Positions 11,040 to 19,090 of a DNA stretch of 64,000 nt are shown here, piece by piece. The notes below the pieces were generated by a model. That model was given only the letters and a program-made list of their open reading frames with translations, searched no databases and was not told the origin of the DNA. The stretch spans positions 372,001-436,000 of the forward strand of contig JADJWR010000003.1 in assembly GCA_016716275.1 (NCBI GenBank), given 5' to 3'. The position numbers were made by a program, and so were the translations under genes. Each line of letters begins with the position of its first letter. Position 1 is the first letter of the stretch. Source of the DNA: Burkholderiales bacterium. GTDB taxonomy: Bacteria > Pseudomonadota > Gammaproteobacteria > Burkholderiales > Burkholderiaceae_F.

Positions 11040-11144
11040 TCAATGTACTGCACGCCGGCGCCAGTCGCCGTCGATGACCACGACTTCGTAGTGGCCGATT
11101 TTGTCGACGCGCTCGACCTTGCGGACGGTGTCGAGCTTGCGCAT
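11040..11144 (-). CDS. Possible 34-residue peptide gene
   Basis: A short frame with a reasonable ribosome site (CGGAGTCGC before the ATG at 11144). It encodes a charged peptide rich in Arg, Val and Asp (containing V-E-R-V-D-K-I-G-H-Y-E-V-V-V-I-D-G). It lies in the gap between the divergent haloperoxidase and amidohydrolase genes, with its stop 80 bp upstream of the haloperoxidase start on the same strand. The hydrophobic-polar alternation looks like coding sequence rather than noise, but there is no recognisable family. It could be a degraded end of a larger gene. Confidence 0.3.
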   Translation of the reverse strand: MRKLDTVRKVERVDKIGHYEVVVIDGDWRRRAVH

Positions 11145-11263
11145 GAAGCGACTCCGGTGAATGCTGCGGAGCTCGAATGCCAGCGGCAACGCCCACTGAC
11201 CAGGCCGCCGTCGCCAGGTCGTTGTGGCCGGAGTCGGCGACGGCTTGTCGACGAGGAGGGCCC

Positions 11264-12196
11264 ATGGCGTCATCTCGGCGCAGCATCCTGTCGCTGCTGT
11301 TGTTCTCGCCCGCCGCGTTCGCGCGCGGCAACTCGAGCGCGCGCGCGCCGATCATCGACGTGCACCTGCACGCTTACGACGACGACTCGTTCGCAAGGCC
11401 CAACCCCAATCCGGTCACCGGCATCGCACCTCCCTTGAGGAGTGAGGCTGACCACATGCAGGCGACGCTCGCGGCGCTGCGTCGCCATAGCATCGTCAAA
11501 GGGCTGGTCAGCAACGACAGCTGCCCGCTCGATGTGCTGTGCCGCTGGCGCGCGGCGGCGCCCGACCTGATCGTCGCCACCCCGCACATCGAAGGCTCGT
11601 CGGCAAGCCCGCTGCCGGACATCGACATGCTCGTATCCGAGTACCAGGCAGGGTGGCTCGGCGCGATGGGCGAGATCAGCGCCCAGTACGGCGGTCTCGC
11701 TCCCGACGACCCGAAGCTGGCGCCTTACTTCGCGCTCGCCGAGAAGCTGGACCTTGCGGTCGGCGTCCACACCGGTCTGGGTCCGCCGGGAACGCCCTAC
11801 GGGTGCTGCCCTGACTTCCGGGTCACCCTCGGCAATCCCAAGCTGCTCGAGGGCGTGCTGATTCGCCACCCGAAGCTGCGGCTGAACATCATGCACGGGG
11901 GCTGGCCGTACCTGCAGGAAACGAAGGCGATCATGAACGTGTACCCGCAGGTCCATGCGGACCTGTCGGTGATCGACTGGATCATCCCGCGCGAGGAGTT
12001 CCACGACTACCTGCGCGCGCTGATGCGGGCCGGCTTCGGCAAACGCCTGCTGTTCGGGTCCGATCAGATGATGTGGCCTGAGGCCATCGGGATGGCTATC
12101 GAGGGGATCGAGTCGGCACGGTTCCTGGCCCCGGGGCAGAAGCGCGACATCTTCTACGACAACGCGGCACGCTTCCTCCGGCTGGGCGGCGTGTAG
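11264..12196 (+). CDS. Exported amidohydrolase-2 family protein
   Basis: A 310-residue TIM-barrel amidohydrolase. The ATG at 11264 follows GAGGAGGG, and a Sec-type signal runs through about residue 20 (ending A-F-A-R-G). Metal-site motifs of the Amidohydro_2 family are visible: D-V-H-L-H near residue 30, V-G-V-H-T-G in the middle, N-I-M-H-G-G-W, and the late F-G-S-D-Q that supplies the catalytic Asp. Members hydrolyse or decarboxylate small organic acids, but the substrate here is unknown. Export of an amidohydrolase-2 enzyme is less usual than cytosolic location. Confidence 0.85.
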   Translation: MASSRRSILSLLLFSPAAFARGNSSARAPIIDVHLHAYDDDSFARPNPNPVTGIAPPLRSEADHMQATLAALRRHSIVKGLVSNDSCPLDVLCRWRAAAPDLIVATPHIEGSSASPLPDIDMLVSEYQAGWLGAMGEISAQYGGLAPDDPKLAPYFALAEKLDLAVGVHTGLGPPGTPYGCCPDFRVTLGNPKLLEGVLIRHPKLRLNIMHGGWPYLQETKAIMNVYPQVHADLSVIDWIIPREEFHDYLRALMRAGFGKRLLFGSDQMMWPEAIGMAIEGIESARFLAPGQKRDIFYDNAARFLRLGGV

Positions 12197-12314
12197 CCGG
12201 CGCCGCCGGCTGACAGCGCCTGTCTTCCGCCTGCAACCCCTCGCGCGTCGCGGGACAATGCGCGCGGCGCGCGCCTGACCGGGGCGCAGCGGCAACTCGC
12301 ACGGAGGATCAGTC

Positions 12315-13661
12315 ATGCAGGAGTTTGACCTCTTCGTCATCGGCGGCGGCAGCGGCGGCGTGCGCGCCGCCCGCATGGCCGCGCAGCGGGGCGCGCGGGT
12401 GGCGCTGGCCGAGATGGGCGCGCTCGGCGGCACCTGCGTGAACGTCGGCTGCATACCGAAGAAGCTTTACAGCTACGCGGCGCACTACGGCGAGTCGTTC
12501 GAGGAGTCGCACGGGTTCGGCTGGAGCGGCGAAGCGCCGTCGTTCGACTGGCAAACGCTCAAACGCAACCGGGCCATCGAGATCATGCGTCTCAACGGCG
12601 TCTACGAGAAGCTGCTCGCCGGCGCCGGCGTGCAACTGCTGCGCGGCCGAGCGCATCTCGCCGACGCACACACGGTCGAGGTGGCGGGCGAACGGCTGCG
12701 CGCCAGGCACGTCCTGGTGGCCACCGGCGGCGCGCCGCACCCGCCGGAGTTCCCCGGCCACCAGCTGGCGTTGAGCTCGAACGAGATGTTCGACCTCGAG
12801 CCTTTCCCGCAGCGTCTGCTGGTGATCGGTGGCGGCTACATCGCCTGCGAGTTCGCGTCGATCTTCAACGGGCTGGGCAGCCGGGTGACGCAGCTTTACC
12901 GGGGCGCGCAGGTGCTGCGCGGCTTCGACGACGACATCCGCGCCTTCGTCGCCGCCGAGATGGCGAAGAAGGGCGTCGACCTGCGACTGAACGCGCAGGT
13001 AGCCACGCTGCAGCGGGGCGCAGGCGGCCTGCAGGCGCGGCTGGCCGACGGCAGCGTGCTCGAGGTGGACGCGGTGCTCGCCGCCACCGGCCGCTGGCCG
13101 AACGCCGCCGGCCTGGGTCTGGAGGAGGCCGGCGTGCATCTGAACGAGCACGGCGCGATCGTCGTCGACGGCGAGTTCCGAACATCGGTGCCGCACATCC
13201 TGGCGGTGGGCGACGTGATCGACCGCCTGCAGCTGACGCCGGTGGCGCTGGCCGAGGCGATGGTGGTGGTCGACCGCCTGTTCGGCAGCGGCCGGCGGAC
13301 GATCGACTACGAGAACATCCCGACCGCGGTGTTCACCCACCCGAACATCGGCACGGTCGGGCTGACCGAGGCACAGGCGCGGCAAAGGTTCGGCAGGCTG
13401 CGCATCTACCGGGCCGACTTCAAGCCGCTGAAGCACACGCTGTCGGGTTCGGTCGAACGCACGCTGATGAAGCTGGTGGTCGACGACGCCAGCGACCGCG
13501 TGCTCGGCGTGCACATGGTGGGGGCCGATGCCGGCGAGATCGTGCAGGGATTCGCGGTGGCGCTGAAAGCCGGCGCCACCAAGGCGGTGTTCGACGCCAC
13601 CATCGGCATCCACCCGACCGCCGCCGAGGAGTTCGTCACCATGCGCGAGCCGGTCGGCTGA
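12315..13661 (+). CDS. gor: Glutathione-disulfide reductase
   Basis: A 448-residue class I pyridine-nucleotide disulfide reductase that keeps glutathione reduced using NADPH. It begins with the FAD fold V-I-G-G-G-S-G-G. The redox-active disulfide is G-G-T-C41-V-N-V-G-C46-I-P-K-K, the glutathione reductase form. The second dinucleotide fold (V-I-G-G-G-Y-I-A) and the C-terminal catalytic H-P-T-A-A-E-E-F dyad are intact. ACGGAGGATC precedes the ATG. The length fits glutathione reductase and is shorter than mercuric reductase, and the N-terminal metal-binding domain of MerA is absent. Confidence 0.95.
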   Translation: MQEFDLFVIGGGSGGVRAARMAAQRGARVALAEMGALGGTCVNVGCIPKKLYSYAAHYGESFEESHGFGWSGEAPSFDWQTLKRNRAIEIMRLNGVYEKLLAGAGVQLLRGRAHLADAHTVEVAGERLRARHVLVATGGAPHPPEFPGHQLALSSNEMFDLEPFPQRLLVIGGGYIACEFASIFNGLGSRVTQLYRGAQVLRGFDDDIRAFVAAEMAKKGVDLRLNAQVATLQRGAGGLQARLADGSVLEVDAVLAATGRWPNAAGLGLEEAGVHLNEHGAIVVDGEFRTSVPHILAVGDVIDRLQLTPVALAEAMVVVDRLFGSGRRTIDYENIPTAVFTHPNIGTVGLTEAQARQRFGRLRIYRADFKPLKHTLSGSVERTLMKLVVDDASDRVLGVHMVGADAGEIVQGFAVALKAGATKAVFDATIGIHPTAAEEFVTMREPVG

Positions 13662-13683
13662 GCGGCGGCGGCGCGGGCGCGGC

Positions 13684-14271
13684 TCACTCGCTGCGGCGGA
13701 TGAAGCCGCAGGCGATCGGCGGGCCCGAGTTGCCGTCGGGCTGCGTGCGGTAGTCGTCGGCGTCGCGGCTGACGACGAGGCTGCGGCCGATCACGTTGCG
13801 CGGCCCGCCGACGATCGAGACGGCGTTGGTCTGGTGCACGTAGATCACGTTGCCTTCGCCGTCGGCGCGCATGTTGGGCAGGTCGCCGGCGTGGCTGGGG
13901 TCGAGGCCGGGGCGGCCGTGCGGCTTGCCTTCCGGGTTGAAATGGCCGCCGAGGCCGGCCGCGGTGGCGCCGAGGCAGTCGCCGTGCTCGTGCACGTGCA
14001 GGCCGTAGTCGCGGTTGGGCTGAAGTCCCGTCATGTCGACACGCACGACCACCAGCGCGCCGTGCTGCGCGATGCGCGCCCGGCCGCCGTAGCCGCTGCC
14101 CGGCGGCGTCACCAGTGCCACGTTGGCGACCGCCTCCGGCTTGCCGAGCACCTGTTCGACGACGCTGACACGGTTGTCGTTCCAGGCGCCGATCGACGAG
14201 CAGCCGCCGGCGAGCACAACGGCGGCGGCAGCAGCACACGCGAGGCGGAACAGGCGGTCGTGGAATCGCAT
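13684..14271 (-). CDS. SodC-like lipoprotein lacking a copper ligand
   Basis: A 195-residue Cu/Zn superoxide dismutase fold with a lipobox A-G-G-C24. The ATG at 14271 has GGAG upstream; an earlier frame start adds 11 residues. The ligands His92, His94, bridging His110, zinc ligands His118 and His127, and Asp130 are all present. The fourth copper ligand, normally His in G-R-x-L-V-V-H, is Ser168 (V-V-S-R-D-A-D-D). The active-site Arg in G-N-A-G-x-R-L-A-C-G is replaced: G-N-S-G-P-P-I-A-C-G, with Pro185 at the Arg position. The zinc site should form, but a standard copper dismutase site should not. It may be a SOD-like copper or zinc protein, as known for Bacillus YojM-type variants. Confidence 0.88.
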   Translation of the reverse strand: MRFHDRLFRLACAAAAAVVLAGGCSSIGAWNDNRVSVVEQVLGKPEAVANVALVTPPGSGYGGRARIAQHGALVVVRVDMTGLQPNRDYGLHVHEHGDCLGATAAGLGGHFNPEGKPHGRPGLDPSHAGDLPNMRADGEGNVIYVHQTNAVSIVGGPRNVIGRSLVVSRDADDYRTQPDGNSGPPIACGFIRRSE

Positions 14272-14419
14272 GAATTCTCCGGATGAAGCAGTACGCACGG
14301 GCACGCGGCGGGCAAGGTTAGCCTAGGCGCCGGCGACGAGGCCTTGGCGCGGTTCATCTATCGGAAGTCGCAGTAAATTGGCGACAGCCTCCGCGAGCCG
14401 CCCACTCTCGGGATCCACC

Positions 14420-14908
14420 GTGCCGACCGAACCCCCGACTTGCGCCATCGACATCCGCTCCGCCGCGTTTCCCGCCGACCTGCCGACGGTGAAGGCGCTG
14501 TTCCTCGAATACGCCGCCGGCCTCGGCTTCGACCTGTGCTTCCAGGGCTTCGACGAGGAACTCGCCACGCTGCCGGGCAAGTACGCGCCGCCGGCCGGCC
14601 GGCTGCTGTTGGCCGGCCGCGGTAAAGAGGCGGCGGGTTGCGTGGCATTGCGGCCGCTGCAGGGCGGCGCCTGCGAGATGAAGCGCCTGTACGTGCGGCC
14701 GGCGGCGCGCGGGCTGCAGGCCGGGCGCCGGCTGGCGGAGCGCATCTGCGACGAGGCGCGCGCCGCCGGCTACCGGCGCATCCTGCTCGATACCCTGCCG
14801 AGCATGACCGAGGCGGTGCGGCTGTACACCGCGCTCGGCTTCAGGCCGGTGGCGCCGTACGTCTTCAATCCGATTCCGGGAGCGCTGTTCCTCGGGCTCG
14901 ACCTGTGA
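14420..14908 (+). CDS. GNAT-family N-acetyltransferase
   Basis: A 162-residue GNAT acetyltransferase. Motif A is visible as E-M-K-R-L-Y-V-R-P followed by R-G-L-Q-A-G-R-R-L, the acetyl-CoA pyrophosphate loop. Motif B is L-Y-T-A-L-G-F-R-P near the C terminus. Acceptor unknown; it could be a small molecule or a protein amine. The GTG at 14420 is preferred because the family sequence begins soon after it; a TTG at 14378 would add 14 residues. Confidence 0.88.
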   Translation: MPTEPPTCAIDIRSAAFPADLPTVKALFLEYAAGLGFDLCFQGFDEELATLPGKYAPPAGRLLLAGRGKEAAGCVALRPLQGGACEMKRLYVRPAARGLQAGRRLAERICDEARAAGYRRILLDTLPSMTEAVRLYTALGFRPVAPYVFNPIPGALFLGLDL

Positions 14909-14945
14909 CCCGGCATTGCCGAGGCGGCGCGGCCCCGCCGCCCGC

Positions 14946-16076
14946 CTACGCGCCGAAGACGAAGCGCGTGCCGGTGGACGAGCGGAGCACCTTGTCGCCG
15001 AGTTCCTGGGTGGCGATGGCGATGAAGGCTTCGCCGCTGCAGTGCATCGGGATCAGGAAGTCGGGATTCAGTTCCTTGATCGCCAGCGCGGTCTGCCGCT
15101 GGTAGTCGGGCGTGTGCGGCGCCAGGTGGAAGCCGCCGAGGATCGCGTGCACCTTCTTCACGCCGGAGAGCTTCATCGCCGTAAGCGTCGAGTTGACCAC
15201 GCCGCGGTGGCCGCAGGAGGTCATCACCACCAGCCCGCGGTCCTTGACCAGGAAGCAGGTCGCCTGCTCGTGCAGGAAGTCGTCCGGCACCACGGTCATG
15301 TTGCGTTTCTCGGCCGGCAGCTTGTCCGGGAAGCAGCCGATGCCGTCCTTCTCGCCGACCGTCATGCGGGTCGGCGAGAGCACCCGCTCGAAGCTCTCGC
15401 GCGGGATGGTGCCGGTGGTGAAGGCGTGGCCGCCGATCACGGTCGGCCGCTCGGCGAACAGGATCTTCAGGCCGGCCTCGTCGATCGCCTTGCGGTCGAG
15501 GTAGCCGAAGTTGCCGACGTTCTCGCCGATGCCGGCCTCGCGGGTGCAGAAGCACTCCTCGCCGCCGAGGTAGAAGGGGATCCCGGTCTTCAGCTTGCCC
15601 TTGTTCGCCTGCAGGAAGCCGACCAGGCCGCCGAAGTGGTCGTAGTGGCCGTGCGACAGCACCAGCGCATCGAGCCGCGACGGGTCGACGCGCAGCAGTT
15701 CCAGGTTGTTGTTCAGCGTGTCGGCCGCGAAGCCGAAGTCGATCAGCACCTGCCGCGTGTCGGCGCCGCGCGTCGACTCCAGGTGCATCGACAGGCCCCA
15801 CTCGTTCTTCAGCACCCGCGGCGGCCCGCTCTTGCTGAGCGACGTGCCGGTGCGCTGCACCTCGACGTTGCCGACCTTGCGCGACGGCTCGAAGGCGTGG
15901 TGGTACGAATCGGTGACCACGCGAACCGCCAGCCGGTCGACCTCGGGAACCGGTCCCGACAGCGGCTGCGCGCGCGCCGTGCCGATGCCGGCGAACAGCG
16001 AACCCTTGAAGAATGCGGCACCACCGGCGGCGGCCAGCAACTGACGGCGGGAAAGGGCACCGAGATACTTGCTCAT
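14946..16076 (-). CDS. Tat-exported metallo-beta-lactamase-fold hydrolase
   Basis: A 376-residue MBL-fold protein. The ATG at 16076 follows GAGGAG and begins a Tat signal (S-R-R-Q-L-L then a hydrophobic stretch ending A-R-A-Q). The metal motif L-S-H-G-H-Y-D-H-F-G-G lies around residue 140, with later C-G-H-R-G, G-G-F-H-L and I-P-M-H-C elements. It belongs to the branch related to the archaeal dihydropterin/ribofuranosyl-aminobenzene-phosphate synthase and similar periplasmic MBL proteins. Substrate unknown. A longer in-frame start at 16238 lacks a signal and overlaps the divergent neighbour. It is divergent from the next gene. Confidence 0.85.
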   Translation of the reverse strand: MSKYLGALSRRQLLAAAGGAAFFKGSLFAGIGTARAQPLSGPVPEVDRLAVRVVTDSYHHAFEPSRKVGNVEVQRTGTSLSKSGPPRVLKNEWGLSMHLESTRGADTRQVLIDFGFAADTLNNNLELLRVDPSRLDALVLSHGHYDHFGGLVGFLQANKGKLKTGIPFYLGGEECFCTREAGIGENVGNFGYLDRKAIDEAGLKILFAERPTVIGGHAFTTGTIPRESFERVLSPTRMTVGEKDGIGCFPDKLPAEKRNMTVVPDDFLHEQATCFLVKDRGLVVMTSCGHRGVVNSTLTAMKLSGVKKVHAILGGFHLAPHTPDYQRQTALAIKELNPDFLIPMHCSGEAFIAIATQELGDKVLRSSTGTRFVFGA

Positions 16077-16216
16077 GACGTCGCTCCTCGAAGACGGCGC
16101 GGCTGCGCTGGCGATGGCGACTCTAGAGGCGGCAGCTTCGGCGACCAAGAGCGGCAGCCCGCGCAATTGCGGGACTGCCGGCTTGTGCGACGCAGCGGCG
16201 GCGACAATCAGGCCGG

Positions 16217-16810
16217 ATGGCATCCATGGCGCCGGCACTGCTCGACCGGTACATCCCGCAGCCCGACGTGCGCGAGCGCTTCGAGACGACGATCCGTGCG
16301 CCGGCGGCGCTGGTGATGCAGGTGGCGGGCCGGTTCGACATGCAGTCGCTGCCGGCGGTGCGGGCGATTATCCGGCTGCGCGAAGCCCTGCTCGGCGCGC
16401 AGCGCGACGCGGCGCGCGAGCCGCAGGGGATCCTCGCGGAAACTGCGCGCCTCGGCTGGGGCGTGCTGGAGCAGCAGCCCGGTCGCCACGTCGTCTGCGG
16501 CGCGCGCTGCCAGCCGTGGCTGGCCGATGTCGCGTTCACGCCGATCGAGGCGCGGGACTTCGCCACCTACGCCGAGCCGGATCAGGTGAAGATCGCCTGG
16601 ACGATCGAGGCGGAGGAGGTCGCCGCCGGCGTCACGCGCTTCGCCCAGGAGACCCGGGCGATCGCGACCGACGCGCAGGCACGCCGCAGGTTCCGCCGCT
16701 ACTGGTGCTGGGCGCGCTTCGGCATCGTCGCCATCCGCCTGCTGCTGCTGCCGGCGGTCAGGCGGGAGGCGGAGCGGCGGTGGGAAAGCGAAACCGGCCA
16801 GCGGGAGTGA
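16217..16810 (+). CDS. Hypothetical protein with a C-terminal hydrophobic segment
   Basis: A 197-residue protein. The N-terminal part (F-E-T-T-I-R-A-P-A-A-L-V-M-Q-V-A onward) and the central beta-rich part resemble an SRPBCC/START-like ligand-binding fold. Near residues 165-180 a W-C-W-A-R-F-G-I-V-A-I-R-L-L-L-L-P stretch could anchor it to the membrane. No signal peptide or catalytic motif is evident. It starts 140 bp from the divergent MBL-fold gene and ends convergent with the Ala/Lys-rich secreted protein. The fold call is tentative. Confidence 0.6.
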   Translation: MASMAPALLDRYIPQPDVRERFETTIRAPAALVMQVAGRFDMQSLPAVRAIIRLREALLGAQRDAAREPQGILAETARLGWGVLEQQPGRHVVCGARCQPWLADVAFTPIEARDFATYAEPDQVKIAWTIEAEEVAAGVTRFAQETRAIATDAQARRRFRRYWCWARFGIVAIRLLLLPAVRREAERRWESETGQRE

Positions 16811-16811
16811 T

Positions 16812-16840
16812 CGCAGGCGGGTGGCCCCCGCCCTCCTGCG
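16812..16840. terminator. Candidate hairpin between convergent genes
   Basis: CGCAGG (16812-16817) pairs with CCTGCG (16835-16840) around an inner GCGGG/CCCGC stem, followed on the plus strand by GTTTCGTC. It lies exactly between two convergent genes, so a terminator role is plausible; the T-run is weak. Confidence 0.4.
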
Positions 16841-16864
16841 GTTTCGTCAAACGAGTGGCTGCGA

Positions 16865-17248
16865 TCAGCCCTTCGCGGCGCCTTTCTTCTTCGCCGCCGC
16901 CGTCGCGGCCTTGTGCTCGGCCTTCAGCGCGGCCAGCTTGGCTTCGTAGTCCTTTTCCGTCGCTTTGACCGCCTTGGCGTGCGCGTCGCGCTTGGCGACC
17001 AGCGGATCCTTACCCTTGGCATCGGCATCCTTGACCGCCGCCTCGACGGCGGCGCTGACCTTGGACTGACGCTCGGCGTACGCCTGCAGCAGGGCGGCCG
17101 CGTACTTGGCGTTTGCCTCGCGCTCCGCCATGCGCATCTGGACGACGGGATCAGTCGATGCGGGCGCCTGCGCCAGGGCGCCGCCTTGCGCGAACGCCGC
17201 GCCGCCGATTGCCGAGAGAACCACGAGCATTGCCAGTTGCTTCTTCAT
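16865..17248 (-). CDS. Secreted Ala/Lys-rich protein
   Basis: A 127-residue protein with AAGGAAGG before the ATG and a clear signal peptide (M-K-K-Q-L-A to F-A-Q). The mature part is a long amphipathic helix rich in Ala, Lys and Glu with heptad-like spacing, ending in A-A-K-K-K-G-A-A-K-G. It resembles small periplasmic helical proteins such as the Spy/LTXXQ or coiled-coil stress type, but I recognise no family. Positively charged overall. Confidence 0.7.
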   Translation of the reverse strand: MKKQLAMLVVLSAIGGAAFAQGGALAQAPASTDPVVQMRMAEREANAKYAAALLQAYAERQSKVSAAVEAAVKDADAKGKDPLVAKRDAHAKAVKATEKDYEAKLAALKAEHKAATAAAKKKGAAKG

Positions 17249-17597
17249 TGACCTTCCTTTGAGCGTCGACAAAAACGCAAGTTTGTAGCGCGACTCTCGT
17301 GGCCCGCGCTATCCGGAAAGCGAATGTGAACTGGCGCGCATCGCGGCGCCGCGAATGTTCGTGCACCGTTGCGGCCGGCGGCAACAGCGCGCCAACCGGC
17401 AACGACAGCCGGCGGAGGACAGTGGCGGAACCCCGCCTACTCCGGAGCCGGAAGGATGCAGGTCCCTGCGGGTCCTCCCGCCACCGACACGACGCTTTCG
17501 GTTTTCGGATAGCGGCGCCGAAGCCGTTCTTCTCTAATGTGTCGATGGCGGCGTCCGCCGCCATCGACGCCAATCTCACTGACGACCGGAGTCGCCC
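17249..17597. other. Intergenic region, about 350 bp
   Basis: This gap separates the divergent Ala/Lys-rich protein and the entericidin-like gene. I see no coding frame with a credible ribosome site. It should hold promoters for both genes, but none close to a sigma-70 consensus stands out. A perfect 13-bp inverted repeat near its right end is listed separately. Confidence 0.5.
17541..17568. repeat. Perfect 13-bp inverted repeat in the entericidin-like leader
   Basis: GTCGATGGCGGCG (17541-17553) and CGCCGCCATCGAC (17556-17568) are perfect complements with a 2-nt centre. The repeat ends 29 bp before the expected initiation codon of the entericidin-like gene. It could be an operator or an RNA hairpin in the leader. 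Confidence 0.6.
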
Positions 17598-17735
17598 GTC
17601 AGGAAGCTGCTCGTGCTCATCGCTGCCGCGCCTGCCCTGGCCGGCTGCAACACGATTTCCGGTGCCGGCATGGACATCGAAGCGGGCGGCAAGGCGGTCG
17701 AGAAGGCGGCTGACGATACGAAGAAGACGATGTAG
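17598..17735 (+). pseudogene. Entericidin-like lipoprotein with GTC in place of the start codon
   Basis: A 45-codon frame matching the intact entericidin-like gene at 23.3 kb in length and sequence. The hydrophobic signal ends in lipobox A-L-A-G-C, followed by N-T-I-S-G-A-G-M-D-I-E-A-G-G-K-A. The codon at the start position is GTC, not ATG/GTG/TTG, although a well-placed GGAG lies 6 bp upstream. The frame has a TGA at 17580-17582, so there is no longer version. An internal GTG at 17613 would give a lipoprotein without its basic N-terminus. It may be inactivated, initiated at a non-canonical codon, or carry a single-base sequence error. Entericidins are small lipoproteins linked to envelope stress and lysis control. 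Confidence 0.6.
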
Positions 17736-17785
17736 CGATCGGCCCCGGCGACACTGTCCTGATCACCCTCAACAGGAAGACTGCC

Positions 17786-19090
17786 TTGAAGAGACTGTTC
17801 CTCGCTGCCGCTGCCGTGCTCGCTGCCGGGGTGGCCTCGGCCCAGGTGCCGCTGTTTGCCGCCAGGTGCCCGTCGGGCATCACCGCCGACTCCAACACCA
17901 AGGGGCAGGTCTACGTCAACGGCAAGGTGGCCAAGCTCATCAAGCGGCCGGACGGGCAGATCACGGCCCAGTCCGGCGGGGTGTACATCGACATCACGCC
18001 CCGGGGCAGCGAGCCGCCGCGGGTCACCGCCACCGCCAGGGACAAGACTTTCGGCGAGTGCGAGATCGTGTCGTTCAAGGCCCCCGACAGTCAAAGTGCC
18101 GCGACCGGCGCTGCCGCCTCGGCGGGCCCGCTGGCCGGCACGCAGTGGCGGCTGGTCGAATTCCAGTCGATGGACGAGGCGAAGGGAACCACACGGCCGG
18201 GCGACGGAACGCTGTACACGATGTGGCTGCACGGTGACGGCACGGTCACGATGCAACTGAACTGCAACCGTGCCATGGGCAAGTGGTCGGCCAGGCCGGG
18301 CGGCGACGCCGCCAGCGGCAGTTTCGAGTTCGGCCCGCTGGCGGCGACGCGCGCGCTGTGCCCGCCGCCGAGCATGGACGAGAGCATCGTGGCGCAGTCC
18401 GCGAACGTCCGTTCCTACCTGCTGAAGGACGGCCGCCTGCACCTGAGCCTGATGGCCGACGGCGGCATCTACGTCTGGGAAGGCGACGGCATCGCAGCCT
18501 CCGCCGCCGCCCCTGCGGCCCCCGAGAACGGCGGGCCGCGCAACTGGGAAGTCACCCGCGCGCTGAGCCTGCGCGAGCAGCCCAGTACCGCCGCGCCGGT
18601 TCTCGCCACGTACCGCCCCGGCACGATCCTCGACAACCTCGGCTGCCAGCAGGCCCAGGGCCGGGCCTGGTGCGACGTGCAGCAGCTCGGCGGCGGCCCG
18701 CGCGGCTACGTGGCGGCGGAGCACCTGCGGCCCGCGATCTCGCCCGACGGCAGCGCCGCGATGGGCCCGGACGACTCGGCGCTGCGCGCCGGCCAGGGCA
18801 ACTTCGATGCGACCGGCCGGCTGCCCTGCGCGTTCGCGGCCGGCCAGCCGATGGGCCAGTGCGAGTTCGGCGTCGCCCGCGCCGGCGGCGGTTACGCCAC
18901 GGTGGTCGCGAAGAAGCCGGACGGCCGCACGCGGGCGATCTTCTTCCACATGGGCCGGCCGCTCGGCGCCGACGTCGCGGAGTCGGAAGGCCGCCACGAC
19001 TTCGGCGCGACGAAGGACGGCGATTTGCACCGCATCCGCATCGGCAGCGAGCGCTACGAGATCCCGGATGCCGTCATCCTTGGCGGCTGA
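17786..19090 (+). CDS. Secreted META/SH3 multidomain protein
   Basis: A 434-residue exported protein with a signal peptide ending A-S-A-Q20. Visible parts are a short N-terminal beta region (21-100), a META (HslJ-like) domain at about 117-232 with G-T-Q-W-R-L and L-N-C-N-R, an SH3-like domain at about 253-316 with L-R-E-Q-P-S-T-A-A-P-V-L, and a ~97-residue C-terminal module at 338-434. That module recurs in the 261-residue secreted protein at 21.5-22.3 kb. SH3 domains of this type often bind envelope components. It follows the entericidin-like frame by 50 bp and may share its transcript. Its end overlaps the AraC gene by 17 bp. Confidence 0.85.
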   Translation: MKRLFLAAAAVLAAGVASAQVPLFAARCPSGITADSNTKGQVYVNGKVAKLIKRPDGQITAQSGGVYIDITPRGSEPPRVTATARDKTFGECEIVSFKAPDSQSAATGAAASAGPLAGTQWRLVEFQSMDEAKGTTRPGDGTLYTMWLHGDGTVTMQLNCNRAMGKWSARPGGDAASGSFEFGPLAATRALCPPPSMDESIVAQSANVRSYLLKDGRLHLSLMADGGIYVWEGDGIAASAAAPAAPENGGPRNWEVTRALSLREQPSTAAPVLATYRPGTILDNLGCQQAQGRAWCDVQQLGGGPRGYVAAEHLRPAISPDGSAAMGPDDSALRAGQGNFDATGRLPCAFAAGQPMGQCEFGVARAGGGYATVVAKKPDGRTRAIFFHMGRPLGADVAESEGRHDFGATKDGDLHRIRIGSERYEIPDAVILGG

